Made by a program: the position numbers and the translations under genes
Shown: piece by piece, positions 1 through 8,539 of the stretch
How the letters are laid out: every line of letters starts with the position of its first letter
Numbering within the stretch: the stretch's first letter is position 1
Assembly (NCBI GenBank): GCA_903839195.1
Contig: CAIMBK010000071.1
Span: 1-43,033, forward strand
Direction: 5' to 3'
DNA: 43,033 nucleotides
Origin: an uncultured Bacteroidota bacterium
GTDB lineage: Bacteria; Bacteroidota; Bacteroidia; Flavobacteriales; Flavobacteriaceae
The notes under the pieces: generated by a model
The model's input: only the letters and a program-made list of their open reading frames with translations
What the model was told of the DNA's origin: nothing
Database searches by the model: none

Positions 1-129
1 ACCTATTCCAACAGCATTGTCAAAAACAGTCCAAGTCGCTGGTATTCCAGATTCAAAATCTTCTGTCCATTGTGAATAAACTGAAAAAGTAACAAATAAC
101 GCTAAAATGAGTAAAGTAATTTTTTTCAT
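1..129 (-). CDS. N-terminus of a secreted protein, probably choice-of-anchor J / cleaved-adhesin type (truncated at window edge)
   Basis: Reverse complement from ATG at 129 gives MKKITLLILALFVTFSVYSQWTEDFESGIPATWTVFDNAVGIG: signal peptide plus the W-x-E-D-F-E-x-G-x-P-x-x-W motif typical of choice-of-anchor J domains; open to position 1. Confidence 0.7.
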   Translation of the reverse strand, partial: MKKITLLILALFVTFSVYSQWTEDFESGIPATWTVFDNAVGIG

Positions 130-297
130 GCTTTTGAATATTAGTAATTTATTGTGTGTAGTTTTGTTTAAGGAACTTCAAATTTAACAAAAATTAACAA
201 ATGTTATCAATTTTTTAAATATTTATTATACAATTTTTTTAAAATTGCTTAAAATATATATATGTTTATTAATGAAAATTATCAAAAACCATTTCTA

Positions 298-340
298 TGA
301 CATATGTCATATTTTAATTCTATTGAACCACCTAGTTTCG
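298..340 (+). promoter_or_regulatory. Putative CRP/FNR-family operator (TGACATATGTCA, 298-309) plus -7-like element (TAGTTTCG, 333-340)
   Basis: 16-bp perfect palindrome TATGACATATGTCATA at 296-311; 23-nt gap to a TAnnTTTG-like box (one mismatch) upstream of the 597 aa ORF. Confidence 0.55.
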
Positions 341-372
341 CCAATTAGGTTTAATAAAAAATGTATTAAATA

Positions 373-2166
373 ATGCAACAAAATAGACACACTTTTCACA
401 TTCCTGTAATGGGATTGGCATATACAATTGACAGTCCAATTAAAGTAGCAAAATACGGAATCTCTTCCGTGGTTTCAATTACAGATGATGAATTAATTGA
501 AAAAATGAGAGCCTTTTACAGTCAGAAATTCAGTTTTCCATACCTAGAAATTACTTCGAAAAGTCACGATTGTAGAGCAGAAAGAATAAAAAGTTATTTA
601 AATTTAGTTGATGTGATTGTAAAATATAAATTTGAAAATTTTAAAATTGAATTATCCGAAAATAAGGTTTCACTTGAAAATTTTATCAGGATGTTACCGA
701 ATAAATCCGATTTAAAAAATGGATTGCAAAAATTGATCGACGAGGGAAATGCTGCAAAAGAAACCGTCAAAAAATATTTGTCGGAAGCAATGTCTCCCGG
801 AGAAATTGATGTGAACATCATGACAAAGGTGGATAAAGATAATTTTATAAAACACGAGCAACTCCCAATTGAATTTAATGATGCGCATGCGGCACTTCGA
901 GGATTTGCAAAAAGCGATTTATCTTCTTCTGTAGTATTATCAGCGGGAATGAATCCACGATTATACAGTTATTTCGAGAATTTTTCCGCCTTTTTTCCGG
1001 ACATAAATTTGGAATTAAAAAAGAAAATAATTTTGAAGGTTAGCGATTTTAGATCGGCATTAATTCAAGGGAATTTTTTAGCCAAAAAAGGGCTTTGGGT
1101 TTCGGAATATCGAATTGAATCGGGATTAAATTGCGGCGGACATGCATTTGCAACAGATGGATTATTGCTAGGGCCAATTTTGGAAGAATTTAAATCAAAA
1201 AAAAATCAATTAATTCAATCGGCTCATGAATTATTGACAAAAGCATTGGAACTGAAAAACAAACCAATTCCAACTGAGCCATTATCCTTAAAAATTACTG
1301 CTCAAGGCGGGGTTGGAACTTCGGAGGAACATTTGTTTTTGTTAGATCATTACGAAATGGATTCTGTGGGTTGGGGATCGCCATTTTTGCTGGTTCCGGA
1401 AGCCACTTCAGTCGATATTGAAACCAGAAATTTATTGGCTAACGCCAAAGAAGATGATTTTTATTTGAGCGCTATTTCGCCTCTTGGAATTCCATTTAAT
1501 ACCGTGAAAGGAACCAGTAATGAAAAATGGAAACAAAAAAGAATTCATGAAAATAAAGCAGGAAGTTCCTGCCCGAAACGCTTATTAGCATTGAGCAAAG
1601 AATATGAAAATGAAGGGCTTTGTATGGCGTCAAAAAAGTATCAAGATATTAAATTGACCGAATTAGAAAGCATAAAAAACGACATGTCAATTGGTGAATT
1701 TAAGAAGCAAAAAGAGACCATCACTGAAAAATCATGCCTTTGTGTTGGGTTAGCAAATTCGGCTTATATGGAAAATGATATAGAAATTAAAGGCCAACAA
1801 CAAGGAATTGTAATCTGTCCTGGACCTAATTTAGCCTATTTTGACAAAGTGGTTTCGTTAACTGAAATGGTTCAACATATATATGGAAATGCCAATTTAA
1901 TTTCGGACAAAAACAGGCCAAATATGTTTGTCAAAGAATTAAAAATGTATGTTGATTATTTAAAAAATGAACTGGCTAATTGTTCAGAGACGATAACATC
2001 TGCTCAAATTAAAAAATGGCAAACTTTCAAAAACAATGTTTCAGTTGGAATTGAATATTATGAAAATTTGTTTCTAAATTCCACTTATTTTATAGAAACG
2101 CAAGCAATTATATTAGAACAATTAAATTATTATAAATCAGAATTAAATAGAGTAGAAATTCCTTAA
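373..2166 (+). CDS. Uncharacterised 597 aa protein, possibly a divergent FMN-binding TIM barrel (nitronate monooxygenase/NPD-like)
   Basis: Long ORF. Weak motif resemblance: N-terminal HIPVMGLAYTIDSPIKVAKYGISSV; central GLNCGGHAFATDGLLLG; ITAQGGVGTSEEHLFLLDHYEMDSVGWGSPFLLVPEA resembles the FMN-phosphate-binding GG-G-T loop. Several Cys motifs (GSSCPKR, EGLCMAS, KSCLCVGL, VICPGP). Confidence 0.4.
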   Translation: MQQNRHTFHIPVMGLAYTIDSPIKVAKYGISSVVSITDDELIEKMRAFYSQKFSFPYLEITSKSHDCRAERIKSYLNLVDVIVKYKFENFKIELSENKVSLENFIRMLPNKSDLKNGLQKLIDEGNAAKETVKKYLSEAMSPGEIDVNIMTKVDKDNFIKHEQLPIEFNDAHAALRGFAKSDLSSSVVLSAGMNPRLYSYFENFSAFFPDINLELKKKIILKVSDFRSALIQGNFLAKKGLWVSEYRIESGLNCGGHAFATDGLLLGPILEEFKSKKNQLIQSAHELLTKALELKNKPIPTEPLSLKITAQGGVGTSEEHLFLLDHYEMDSVGWGSPFLLVPEATSVDIETRNLLANAKEDDFYLSAISPLGIPFNTVKGTSNEKWKQKRIHENKAGSSCPKRLLALSKEYENEGLCMASKKYQDIKLTELESIKNDMSIGEFKKQKETITEKSCLCVGLANSAYMENDIEIKGQQQGIVICPGPNLAYFDKVVSLTEMVQHIYGNANLISDKNRPNMFVKELKMYVDYLKNELANCSETITSAQIKKWQTFKNNVSVGIEYYENLFLNSTYFIETQAIILEQLNYYKSELNRVEIP

Positions 2167-2179
2167 TTCATATCCTAAA

Positions 2180-2857
2180 TCACCTAATAACAACCTTTAT
2201 TGTTGCGCTATTTGCTATTTTTTCTTTTGTTAATGGCATTGAATACGGAAGTTTTGAAATTGTTTTTGAAGCATTTCTAAAATTTTGAATGTAATAATTT
2301 CCAATATATTGCTTTTCGTTCAAAAAGGATATCATTTCATCAAGTTCCTCTATTGAAATTAATTTTGAATGATAGGTTGTTCGAATTTCAAATTTTACTT
2401 TATTTTCAATTAGAATTGTAAGGGACCGCTCGAACTGCTTAAATAAGTTGGATTTTGTAATATCGCTGAAATTATTTTCGATCGCCTTAAAATCCAAAGC
2501 CACATAATCGATTTGTTTTTCTTGAACTAACGATGCTAAAACATCTGGATTGGATCCATTTGTATCAATTTTCACCAAAAAACCAAGCGCTTTCACAACT
2601 TTAATTTGATCCAATATGTTTTTATGAATTAAACATTCGCCACCGCTAAAAACCACAGCATCAAGAAGTCCGCGCCTTTTGTGTAAAAAAGAAATAATTT
2701 CAGCAAAGGTCATAGTTCCTTTTCCTAATACAATTTCAGGATTATAACAATACAAACAACGCATATTACAACCAACATACCAGAGTATACAAGCTGATTT
2801 TTCGGGATAATCTAAAAGTGAAAAAGGAGTAATTGTATAAATTGGGTTACCTAACAC
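2180..2857 (-). CDS. nrdG: Anaerobic ribonucleoside-triphosphate reductase activating protein (radical SAM)
   Basis: CNMRCLYC (CX3CX2C) radical-SAM motif, FSGGECL; adjacent to nrdD; GTG start overlapping the stop of the upstream small ORF. Confidence 0.88.
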   Translation of the reverse strand: MLGNPIYTITPFSLLDYPEKSACILWYVGCNMRCLYCYNPEIVLGKGTMTFAEIISFLHKRRGLLDAVVFSGGECLIHKNILDQIKVVKALGFLVKIDTNGSNPDVLASLVQEKQIDYVALDFKAIENNFSDITKSNLFKQFERSLTILIENKVKFEIRTTYHSKLISIEELDEMISFLNEKQYIGNYYIQNFRNASKTISKLPYSMPLTKEKIANSATIKVVIR

Positions 2858-3009
2858 TCCTTAAAGCAAGTTCGTTGTTTATGTTCCCCTTTTTTACCAA
2901 TATTAAAGCTTTCTACGGGGCGATGATATCCCATTACTCTTGTGTATACCAAACATTTTGATCGTAAATGAAGGTTTTGTTCTAAAATTGTGCTAGTTTC
3001 TGTTTTCAT
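2851..3009 (-). CDS. Separate glycyl-radical domain of class III RNR (NrdD C-terminal fragment)
   Basis: From ATG at 3009: MKTETSTILEQNLHLRSKCLVYTRVMGYHRPVESFNIGKKGEHKQRTCFKEC. TRVMGYHRPVESFNIGKKxEH matches the glycyl-radical loop at the C-terminus of NrdD; the upstream 704 aa ORF lacks this segment. The ORF track starts it at an upstream TTG (3033). Confidence 0.85.
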   Translation of the reverse strand: MKTETSTILEQNLHLRSKCLVYTRVMGYHRPVESFNIGKKGEHKQRTCFKEC

Positions 3010-5107
3010 ATTGGTTTTTGTGTTGGTTTTCAATTATTTCATTGTCGCATTTTGGGCAATATTCGTGTTCTCCATTTAAGTATCCATGAATAGGACAAAC
3101 ACTAAATACTGGTGTTACGGTTATATAAGGCAATTTAAATTTGGTCAAAACTGTTTTTACAAAATTCTTACAGGCTTCTGGCGAACTAATTCTTTCATTC
3201 ATATACAAATGAAGTACTGTTCCTCCGGTATATTTGCACTGTAATTCATCTTGCATCAATAGTGCTTCAAATGGGTCTTGCGTATAATCGACAGGGATTT
3301 GAGAACTGTTGGTATAATAAATATTTTCATCCATTCCGGCCTGAAGAATGGAAGGAAAACGTTTCAAATCTTCTTTGGCAAATCGGTAAGTCGTTCCTTC
3401 GGCAGGGGTGGCTTCCAAATTATATAAATTGCCTGTTTCTTCTTGAAATTCTTTCATCCGATTTCGTATGTGATCTAATATTTCCATACAAAAATTGTAT
3501 CCAAAAGCAGTGGTTATATCCTCTTCATCATTTGTGAAATTTCGAACCATTTCATTCATTCCATTTACGCCAATAGTTGAAAAGTGATTTCTAAAATGGG
3601 GTAAATATCTTTTGGTATACGGGTATAATCCGCTATCAAAACGATCTTGAATAAAGATGCGCTTTTTCTCTAAAGTAGCTTTTGAAAGTTCCATCAATTT
3701 ATCCAATTGAATAAAAAGGGCTTCTTGATTGCCTTTAAATAAAAATCCTAAACGAGCCATATTAATGGTAACTACTCCGATACTTCCCGTCATTTCTGCA
3801 CTTCCAAACAATCCGTTTCCACGTTTTAGTAATTCTCTCAAATCGAGTTGCAAGCGACAACACATACTCCGAACGGCATTTGGTTTATAGGCATTCGGAT
3901 TTTCAATTCGGTGGCCTTCTTCATCTAAAATATATTGACTTCCAATAAAGTTTTGAAAATAAGACGAACCTATTTTAGCGGTATTTTCAAATAACAATTC
4001 CGTGTTCTCGCCATTCCAATCAAAATCTTCTGTAATATTTACGGTGGGTATTGGAAATGTAAAGGGCTGTCCGTTTGCATCTCCTTCTGTCATTACAGTA
4101 TAATAGGCCTTATTGATCATGTTCATTTCTTTCTGAAAATGTTCGTAACGCATTTCGATTAAAGAAGAAACACCTCTTTCTTGACATCGATTTAATAATT
4201 CCATATCCTTACAATTCCCAAATAAATGTTGGTCTTTTTTGGTTGGAATTTGATCTTTTAAATCGGTTGGAACAACCCAATCTAAAGTGATGTTTGTAAA
4301 TGGTGATTGTCCCCATCGTGCCGGTACATTCAAATTATAAACAAAACTTCTAACAGCTTTCAAAACCTCAACAAAACTTAAATTATCTTTAAAAACGTAG
4401 GGCGCCAAATAGGTGTCAAAGGAACTAAATGCCTGTGCGCCTGCCCATTCGCTTTGGAGAATTCCTAGAAAATTGGCCATTTGCCCTAATGCTTCTCTAA
4501 AATGCGAAGGTGCTTTGCTTTCAACTCGACCGCGAACGCCATTAAATCCATCATTCAACAAAACCCTAAGGCTCCAACCTGCACAATATCCTGTTAAACA
4601 ATCCAAATCATGGATATGAATATCCCCATTTCGATGGGCATATCCTTCTATTTTAGTATATACTTTATCCAACCAATAATTGGCAATGATTTTTCCGGCT
4701 ACATTATTAACTAATCCTGCATTTGAATAGGATGTATTTGCATTGGCATTAATTCGCCAATCGGTTTGTCCAATGTATTCTTCGATGGTTTGAGTAGAAT
4801 CGACATAGGTTGTATCGTCATTCAAACCTTGAATATGTTCCCGTTGCAATTTTCTGGTATGCCGATAAAGCATAAACGAACGCATGACAAGAAAATAGGC
4901 CTTTTGAAATAATGTTTTTTCAATAATATCCTGAATTTCTTCAACTGCCCATGTATCTTTATGTTGCATTTGAGAAATTGTATTATTATATATTTCTTCA
5001 TCAAATGTTACCGAAACACTGACAAAACTTTTTTCAATAGCATCCTTTATTTTATAACTTTCAAAAGGCTTATAATCGCCATTTCTTTTGATAACATATT
5101 TTTCCAT
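2993..5107 (-). CDS. nrdD: Anaerobic (class III) ribonucleoside-triphosphate reductase, catalytic body, ending after the Zn-binding cysteines
   Basis: N-terminal ATP-cone (YVIKRNGDYKPFESYKIKDAIEKSF); NrdD body motifs (GDIHIHDLD, FNVCMEIL-like FNFCMEILDHIRNRM); C-terminus VFSVCPIHGYLNGEHEYCPKCDNE then stop, without RVxGY. Confidence 0.9.
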   Translation of the reverse strand: MEKYVIKRNGDYKPFESYKIKDAIEKSFVSVSVTFDEEIYNNTISQMQHKDTWAVEEIQDIIEKTLFQKAYFLVMRSFMLYRHTRKLQREHIQGLNDDTTYVDSTQTIEEYIGQTDWRINANANTSYSNAGLVNNVAGKIIANYWLDKVYTKIEGYAHRNGDIHIHDLDCLTGYCAGWSLRVLLNDGFNGVRGRVESKAPSHFREALGQMANFLGILQSEWAGAQAFSSFDTYLAPYVFKDNLSFVEVLKAVRSFVYNLNVPARWGQSPFTNITLDWVVPTDLKDQIPTKKDQHLFGNCKDMELLNRCQERGVSSLIEMRYEHFQKEMNMINKAYYTVMTEGDANGQPFTFPIPTVNITEDFDWNGENTELLFENTAKIGSSYFQNFIGSQYILDEEGHRIENPNAYKPNAVRSMCCRLQLDLRELLKRGNGLFGSAEMTGSIGVVTINMARLGFLFKGNQEALFIQLDKLMELSKATLEKKRIFIQDRFDSGLYPYTKRYLPHFRNHFSTIGVNGMNEMVRNFTNDEEDITTAFGYNFCMEILDHIRNRMKEFQEETGNLYNLEATPAEGTTYRFAKEDLKRFPSILQAGMDENIYYTNSSQIPVDYTQDPFEALLMQDELQCKYTGGTVLHLYMNERISSPEACKNFVKTVLTKFKLPYITVTPVFSVCPIHGYLNGEHEYCPKCDNEIIENQHKNQYENRN

Positions 5108-5119
5108 ATCAAAAAATAA

Positions 5120-5848
5120 TTAATTAGAATAAAATTGTTTTTCCATATTTATTGCCTTAGGAAATAGAATATTGTTTTCTAAATGAATATGCTTGTGTAA
5201 ATCTTGTTCAAATTCTAACAACATAGAATAGGTAACTTTGAAGGTGTTACAAGCATCATCTGGCGGGGTAAAATCATTTGTTAATAAGGCAATTTTAGAA
5301 AAAATAATTCCTTCCGATTCGTGTTCTTCTTGGAGCATTGCAATTGGATTTTCCACAGTTCCAAAATGAGGCTTGTCGATCAATTGATTGGATAAAACGG
5401 CTTGTTCCATCGCAATAATAAATGGAAACAAAATGATTTCCTCTTTTTTCATATGCATTATTAAATCGTTGGCGCTAATAGTAAACAGCGTTTTTATTTC
5501 AAATAATTCGGGATGTCGTTCGCCATGTACTTTACATAATTTATCTAAAAACGACATTAAAGTAGGTGTTTTTTCTTCAATAAACCGATGATGGGTTTCT
5601 AAAATATAATCTACTAATAAATTAGCCGACAAAAAGTTAAAATTAATATTGGAGTCATTATTGGAGTTCAGAATAAAAGATAAATCGTGTTCTAAAACGT
5701 CTTTACTAATTCCTTTTTTTTGACAGACCTCGTCGATGGTTTTATAGCCTTTACAACAAAAATCTATTTTATATTTAGAAAAAACCGCAGCGGTTCTAAA
5801 ATCTTGGGCTACAAATTCACCTATTGTTTTGCTTTCAATTGCATTCAT
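5120..5848 (-). CDS. ric: Iron-sulfur cluster repair di-iron protein (RIC / YtfE / ScdA family)
   Basis: ScdA-N domain (TIGEFVAQDFRTAAVFSKYKIDFCCKG) plus hemerythrin-like helical domain (HHRF, H..KKEE, EEHE, HIHLENNILFP). Confidence 0.88.
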   Translation of the reverse strand: MNAIESKTIGEFVAQDFRTAAVFSKYKIDFCCKGYKTIDEVCQKKGISKDVLEHDLSFILNSNNDSNINFNFLSANLLVDYILETHHRFIEEKTPTLMSFLDKLCKVHGERHPELFEIKTLFTISANDLIMHMKKEEIILFPFIIAMEQAVLSNQLIDKPHFGTVENPIAMLQEEHESEGIIFSKIALLTNDFTPPDDACNTFKVTYSMLLEFEQDLHKHIHLENNILFPKAINMEKQFYSN

Positions 5849-5893
5849 ATAAAGTTGGATTAAATATTTAAATTAATAACATTAATTAGAGCC

Positions 5894-5919
5894 TAGTGGT
5901 AGTAATTTTTCTATCACTA
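5894..5919. promoter_or_regulatory. Inverted repeat in the putative ric 5' leader
   Basis: TAGTGGTAG (5894-5902) - TAATTTTT - CTATCACTA (5911-5919): 8/9 complementary positions, about 46 bp upstream of the ric start. Confidence 0.45.
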
Positions 5920-5991
5920 AGAAGTAACTATTAATTTTATAAAATATTTATTATCAGAATTATAGAATTCGACCGCTTATATTTTATCTTT

Positions 5992-6034
5992 CAAATTTGC
6001 AATATAAAAAACACCTAAAAGATGATTATTATCA
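5992..6034 (-). promoter_or_regulatory. Putative CRP/FNR-family operator (TGATAATAATCA, 6023-6034) plus -7-like element (CAAATTTG, 5992-5999) for ric-nrdD-nrdG
   Basis: On the minus strand TGATAATAATCA-N23-CAAATTTG; same spacing as the 298-340 and 10317-10359 sites. Confidence 0.5.
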
Positions 6035-6058
6035 TGTATTTAATAAATCGAAAAAGGA

Positions 6059-7597
6059 TTATGTATTTTCATTTTTAAGTTTGAATTTAACGAATCCGCC
6101 TCGATTTTCATTTCTATTAATTGAATGCCTAATGATTAGAATCCCAATGGTAATCATGTTTTTCAATTCAACTAATTGCGTGCAAATTTGATAGCTTTCT
6201 TGTGTTGTTTCTAAATCCAACAACCATTTAATAAGTTGCGTTTCCGCTTGAAGTAATTCTGAATCATGCCTTATAATCCCAACGTTTTGACGCATCAATA
6301 ATTGGACTTCTAATTTTAATTTATTCAAAAAATTGGCGTTAAATTTCGGTTTTGACTTATTATTAAATAATGGTTTTGTCTCTTGAAAAACTGTTTTTAT
6401 AGTATTGAATTTGGATAAATAATTAAAAATTTGATCCGAATAAACCAGCGCCTCTAATAAGGAATTTGACGCTAACCGATTGGCTCCGTGCAAACCTGTT
6501 CGGGAACATTCGCCGCAAGCATACAAATTTTCGATAGAAGTTTTTCCATTTGTATCAACCGCAATTCCGCCACAAAGGTAATGTTGGGCTGGAATAACCG
6601 GAATCCAATCTTTTGAAATAGCAATTTTATTGCTTTTACATCGGTCATAAATCATTGGAAAATGCTTCTTAAATTTTTTTTCATCCAAATGCGTGCAATC
6701 CAAATAAACACAATTATCCCCAGACTTTTTTAATTCCAAATCAATACTTTGCGAAACGATATCTCTGGATGCTAATTCGCCTCTGGTGTCATATTTTTGC
6801 ATGAAACGATTCCCGTTTTTAGTTTTTAAATAGGCCCCAAATCCTCGCACAGCTTCAGAAATTAGAAATTTAGATTCATATCCTTTTTCAAATAATGCCG
6901 TTGGATGAAACTGAATAAATTCCATGTCCATTAGTATTGCATTTGCCCTAAAAGCCATCGCAATTCCATCACCAGTAGCAATTATTGGATTTGTTGTATG
7001 TCCATAGACATGCCCGATTCCGCCAGTTGCCAAAAGTGTTATATCGGATAAAAAAGTTTGAATAGTATTTGTTTTTTGATTAAAAACCGAAGCGCCCAAA
7101 CATCGGTTTTTTTCCATAATTAAATCCAAAGCCAAATGAAAATCCAAAATCGTAATGTTATCTATTTGATTTACTTGACGTAAAATAGCCCTTTCGATTT
7201 CTAAACCCGTTTGGTCTTTGTGGTGCACAACTCTGTTTTCGGAATGACCTCCTTCTTTTCCTAAATCAAATTCTCCGTTGGCAACTTTGTCAAAATTGGC
7301 GCCCCAATCAATTAATTCCTTTAATCTTTTGGGTCCTTCAGAAATAACCAATTCGACTACTTTTAGATCGCACAAACCATCCCCGCAAAGTATCGTGTCT
7401 TCAATGTGTTTTTGATAGGAATCCCCTTCGTCTAAAACTATTGCAACGCCTCCTTGTGCATATTTGGTGTTGGATTCAGATTCATTGGATTTAGTGATAA
7501 TAGTTATGGATTTTTCGGGGAAATGATTGGCGATTTTTATAGCAAATGTCAATCCGGCAACACCTGAACCAATAATTAAATAATTAGTTTTTATCAT
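6059..7597 (-). CDS. nadB: L-aspartate oxidase
   Basis: FAD-binding N-terminus (YLIIGSGVAGLTFAIKIA), KYAQGGVA, HTLHDE-type and GLHGANRLASNSLLEALV motifs; followed by nadA homolog. Confidence 0.93.
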   Translation of the reverse strand: MIKTNYLIIGSGVAGLTFAIKIANHFPEKSITIITKSNESESNTKYAQGGVAIVLDEGDSYQKHIEDTILCGDGLCDLKVVELVISEGPKRLKELIDWGANFDKVANGEFDLGKEGGHSENRVVHHKDQTGLEIERAILRQVNQIDNITILDFHLALDLIMEKNRCLGASVFNQKTNTIQTFLSDITLLATGGIGHVYGHTTNPIIATGDGIAMAFRANAILMDMEFIQFHPTALFEKGYESKFLISEAVRGFGAYLKTKNGNRFMQKYDTRGELASRDIVSQSIDLELKKSGDNCVYLDCTHLDEKKFKKHFPMIYDRCKSNKIAISKDWIPVIPAQHYLCGGIAVDTNGKTSIENLYACGECSRTGLHGANRLASNSLLEALVYSDQIFNYLSKFNTIKTVFQETKPLFNNKSKPKFNANFLNKLKLEVQLLMRQNVGIIRHDSELLQAETQLIKWLLDLETTQESYQICTQLVELKNMITIGILIIRHSINRNENRGGFVKFKLKNENT

Positions 7598-8526
7598 TTT
7601 TTTGAAATTTCAAGCATGCGTTGTATTGGAAGTAGTGCTTTAATACGAATGTTTTCAAGAACATTAATTTCGGGATATTCATTTAACAAGCAATCATACA
7701 CTTTTTGAAGTGTATTGAGTTTCATAAAACCACATTCGCTACAGGCGCAAGTATTATTTTCAAAAACTGGTGCTGGAAGTAGGGTTTTATTTGGCACTTC
7801 TAAATGCATTTTATGCAGAATTCCAGACTCTGTGGCAACAATAAATTTTTTGCTAGGATTTGTTTTCACGAAATTGATCATTCCAGAGGTAGATCCTATA
7901 TAACTGGCTGTTTTTAAAATATGTGCTTCCGATTCTGGATGCGCAATAATTTTGGCATCTGGGTTTTTAAGATGCAATGAAATTAATTTGTCTAATGAAA
8001 AAGCTTCGTGAACCAAACAGGAACCATTCCAAAGAATCATTTTACGATTTGTTTTTTGATTAATGTAATTTCCTAAATTTCTATCGGGTGCAAAAAGGAT
8101 TGGTTTTTCAATTGGAATCGATTCAACAATTTTGATAGCATTAGAAGAAGTACAAACAATATCGCTCATCGCCTTAATTTCGGCCGAACAATTTACGTAG
8201 GTTATAACAATGTGATTCGGGTGCTGTTCTATAAATTTTTTAAATAAATCTGGCGGACATGCATCGGCAAGAGAACATCCAGCATTCAAATCGGGTAGGA
8301 TTACTTTTTTACTTGGATTTAAGATTTTGGCGGTTTCAGCCATAAAATACACCCCAGCAAATAGAATAATATCGGCAGTAGTTTTTTCGGCTTCTTGAGA
8401 TAAACCCAAACTATCTCCAACAAAATCAGCAATTTCTTGAATGGCGGCATCTTGATAATAATGGGCTAAAAGTATCGCGTTTTTTTCTTTTTTTAATGCT
8501 AGAATTTTGGCTTTTAGAATTTCCAT
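7594..8526 (-). CDS. nadA: Quinolinate synthase A
   Basis: LLAHYYQDAAIQEIADFVGDSLGLSQEA, DLNAGCSLADACP, CTSSNA, CACSECGFMKLNTL; 4-bp overlap with nadB. Confidence 0.95.
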   Translation of the reverse strand: MEILKAKILALKKEKNAILLAHYYQDAAIQEIADFVGDSLGLSQEAEKTTADIILFAGVYFMAETAKILNPSKKVILPDLNAGCSLADACPPDLFKKFIEQHPNHIVITYVNCSAEIKAMSDIVCTSSNAIKIVESIPIEKPILFAPDRNLGNYINQKTNRKMILWNGSCLVHEAFSLDKLISLHLKNPDAKIIAHPESEAHILKTASYIGSTSGMINFVKTNPSKKFIVATESGILHKMHLEVPNKTLLPAPVFENNTCACSECGFMKLNTLQKVYDCLLNEYPEINVLENIRIKALLPIQRMLEISKK

Positions 8527-8539
8527 TATTAGTTTTTAT

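Noticed and set aside
594-821. 75 aa minus-strand ORF inside the 597 aa gene
   Set aside because: Fully antisense to a long coherent CDS; no recognisable domain.
3262-3537. 91 aa plus-strand ORF antisense to nrdD
   Set aside because: Shadow ORF opposite a conserved gene; no motif.
4413-4619. 68 aa plus-strand ORF antisense to nrdD
   Set aside because: Shadow ORF; no start context or domain.
5997-6191. 64 aa plus-strand ORF between ric and nadB
   Set aside because: Overlaps the nadB 3' end in antisense and the operator/promoter region; no supporting features.
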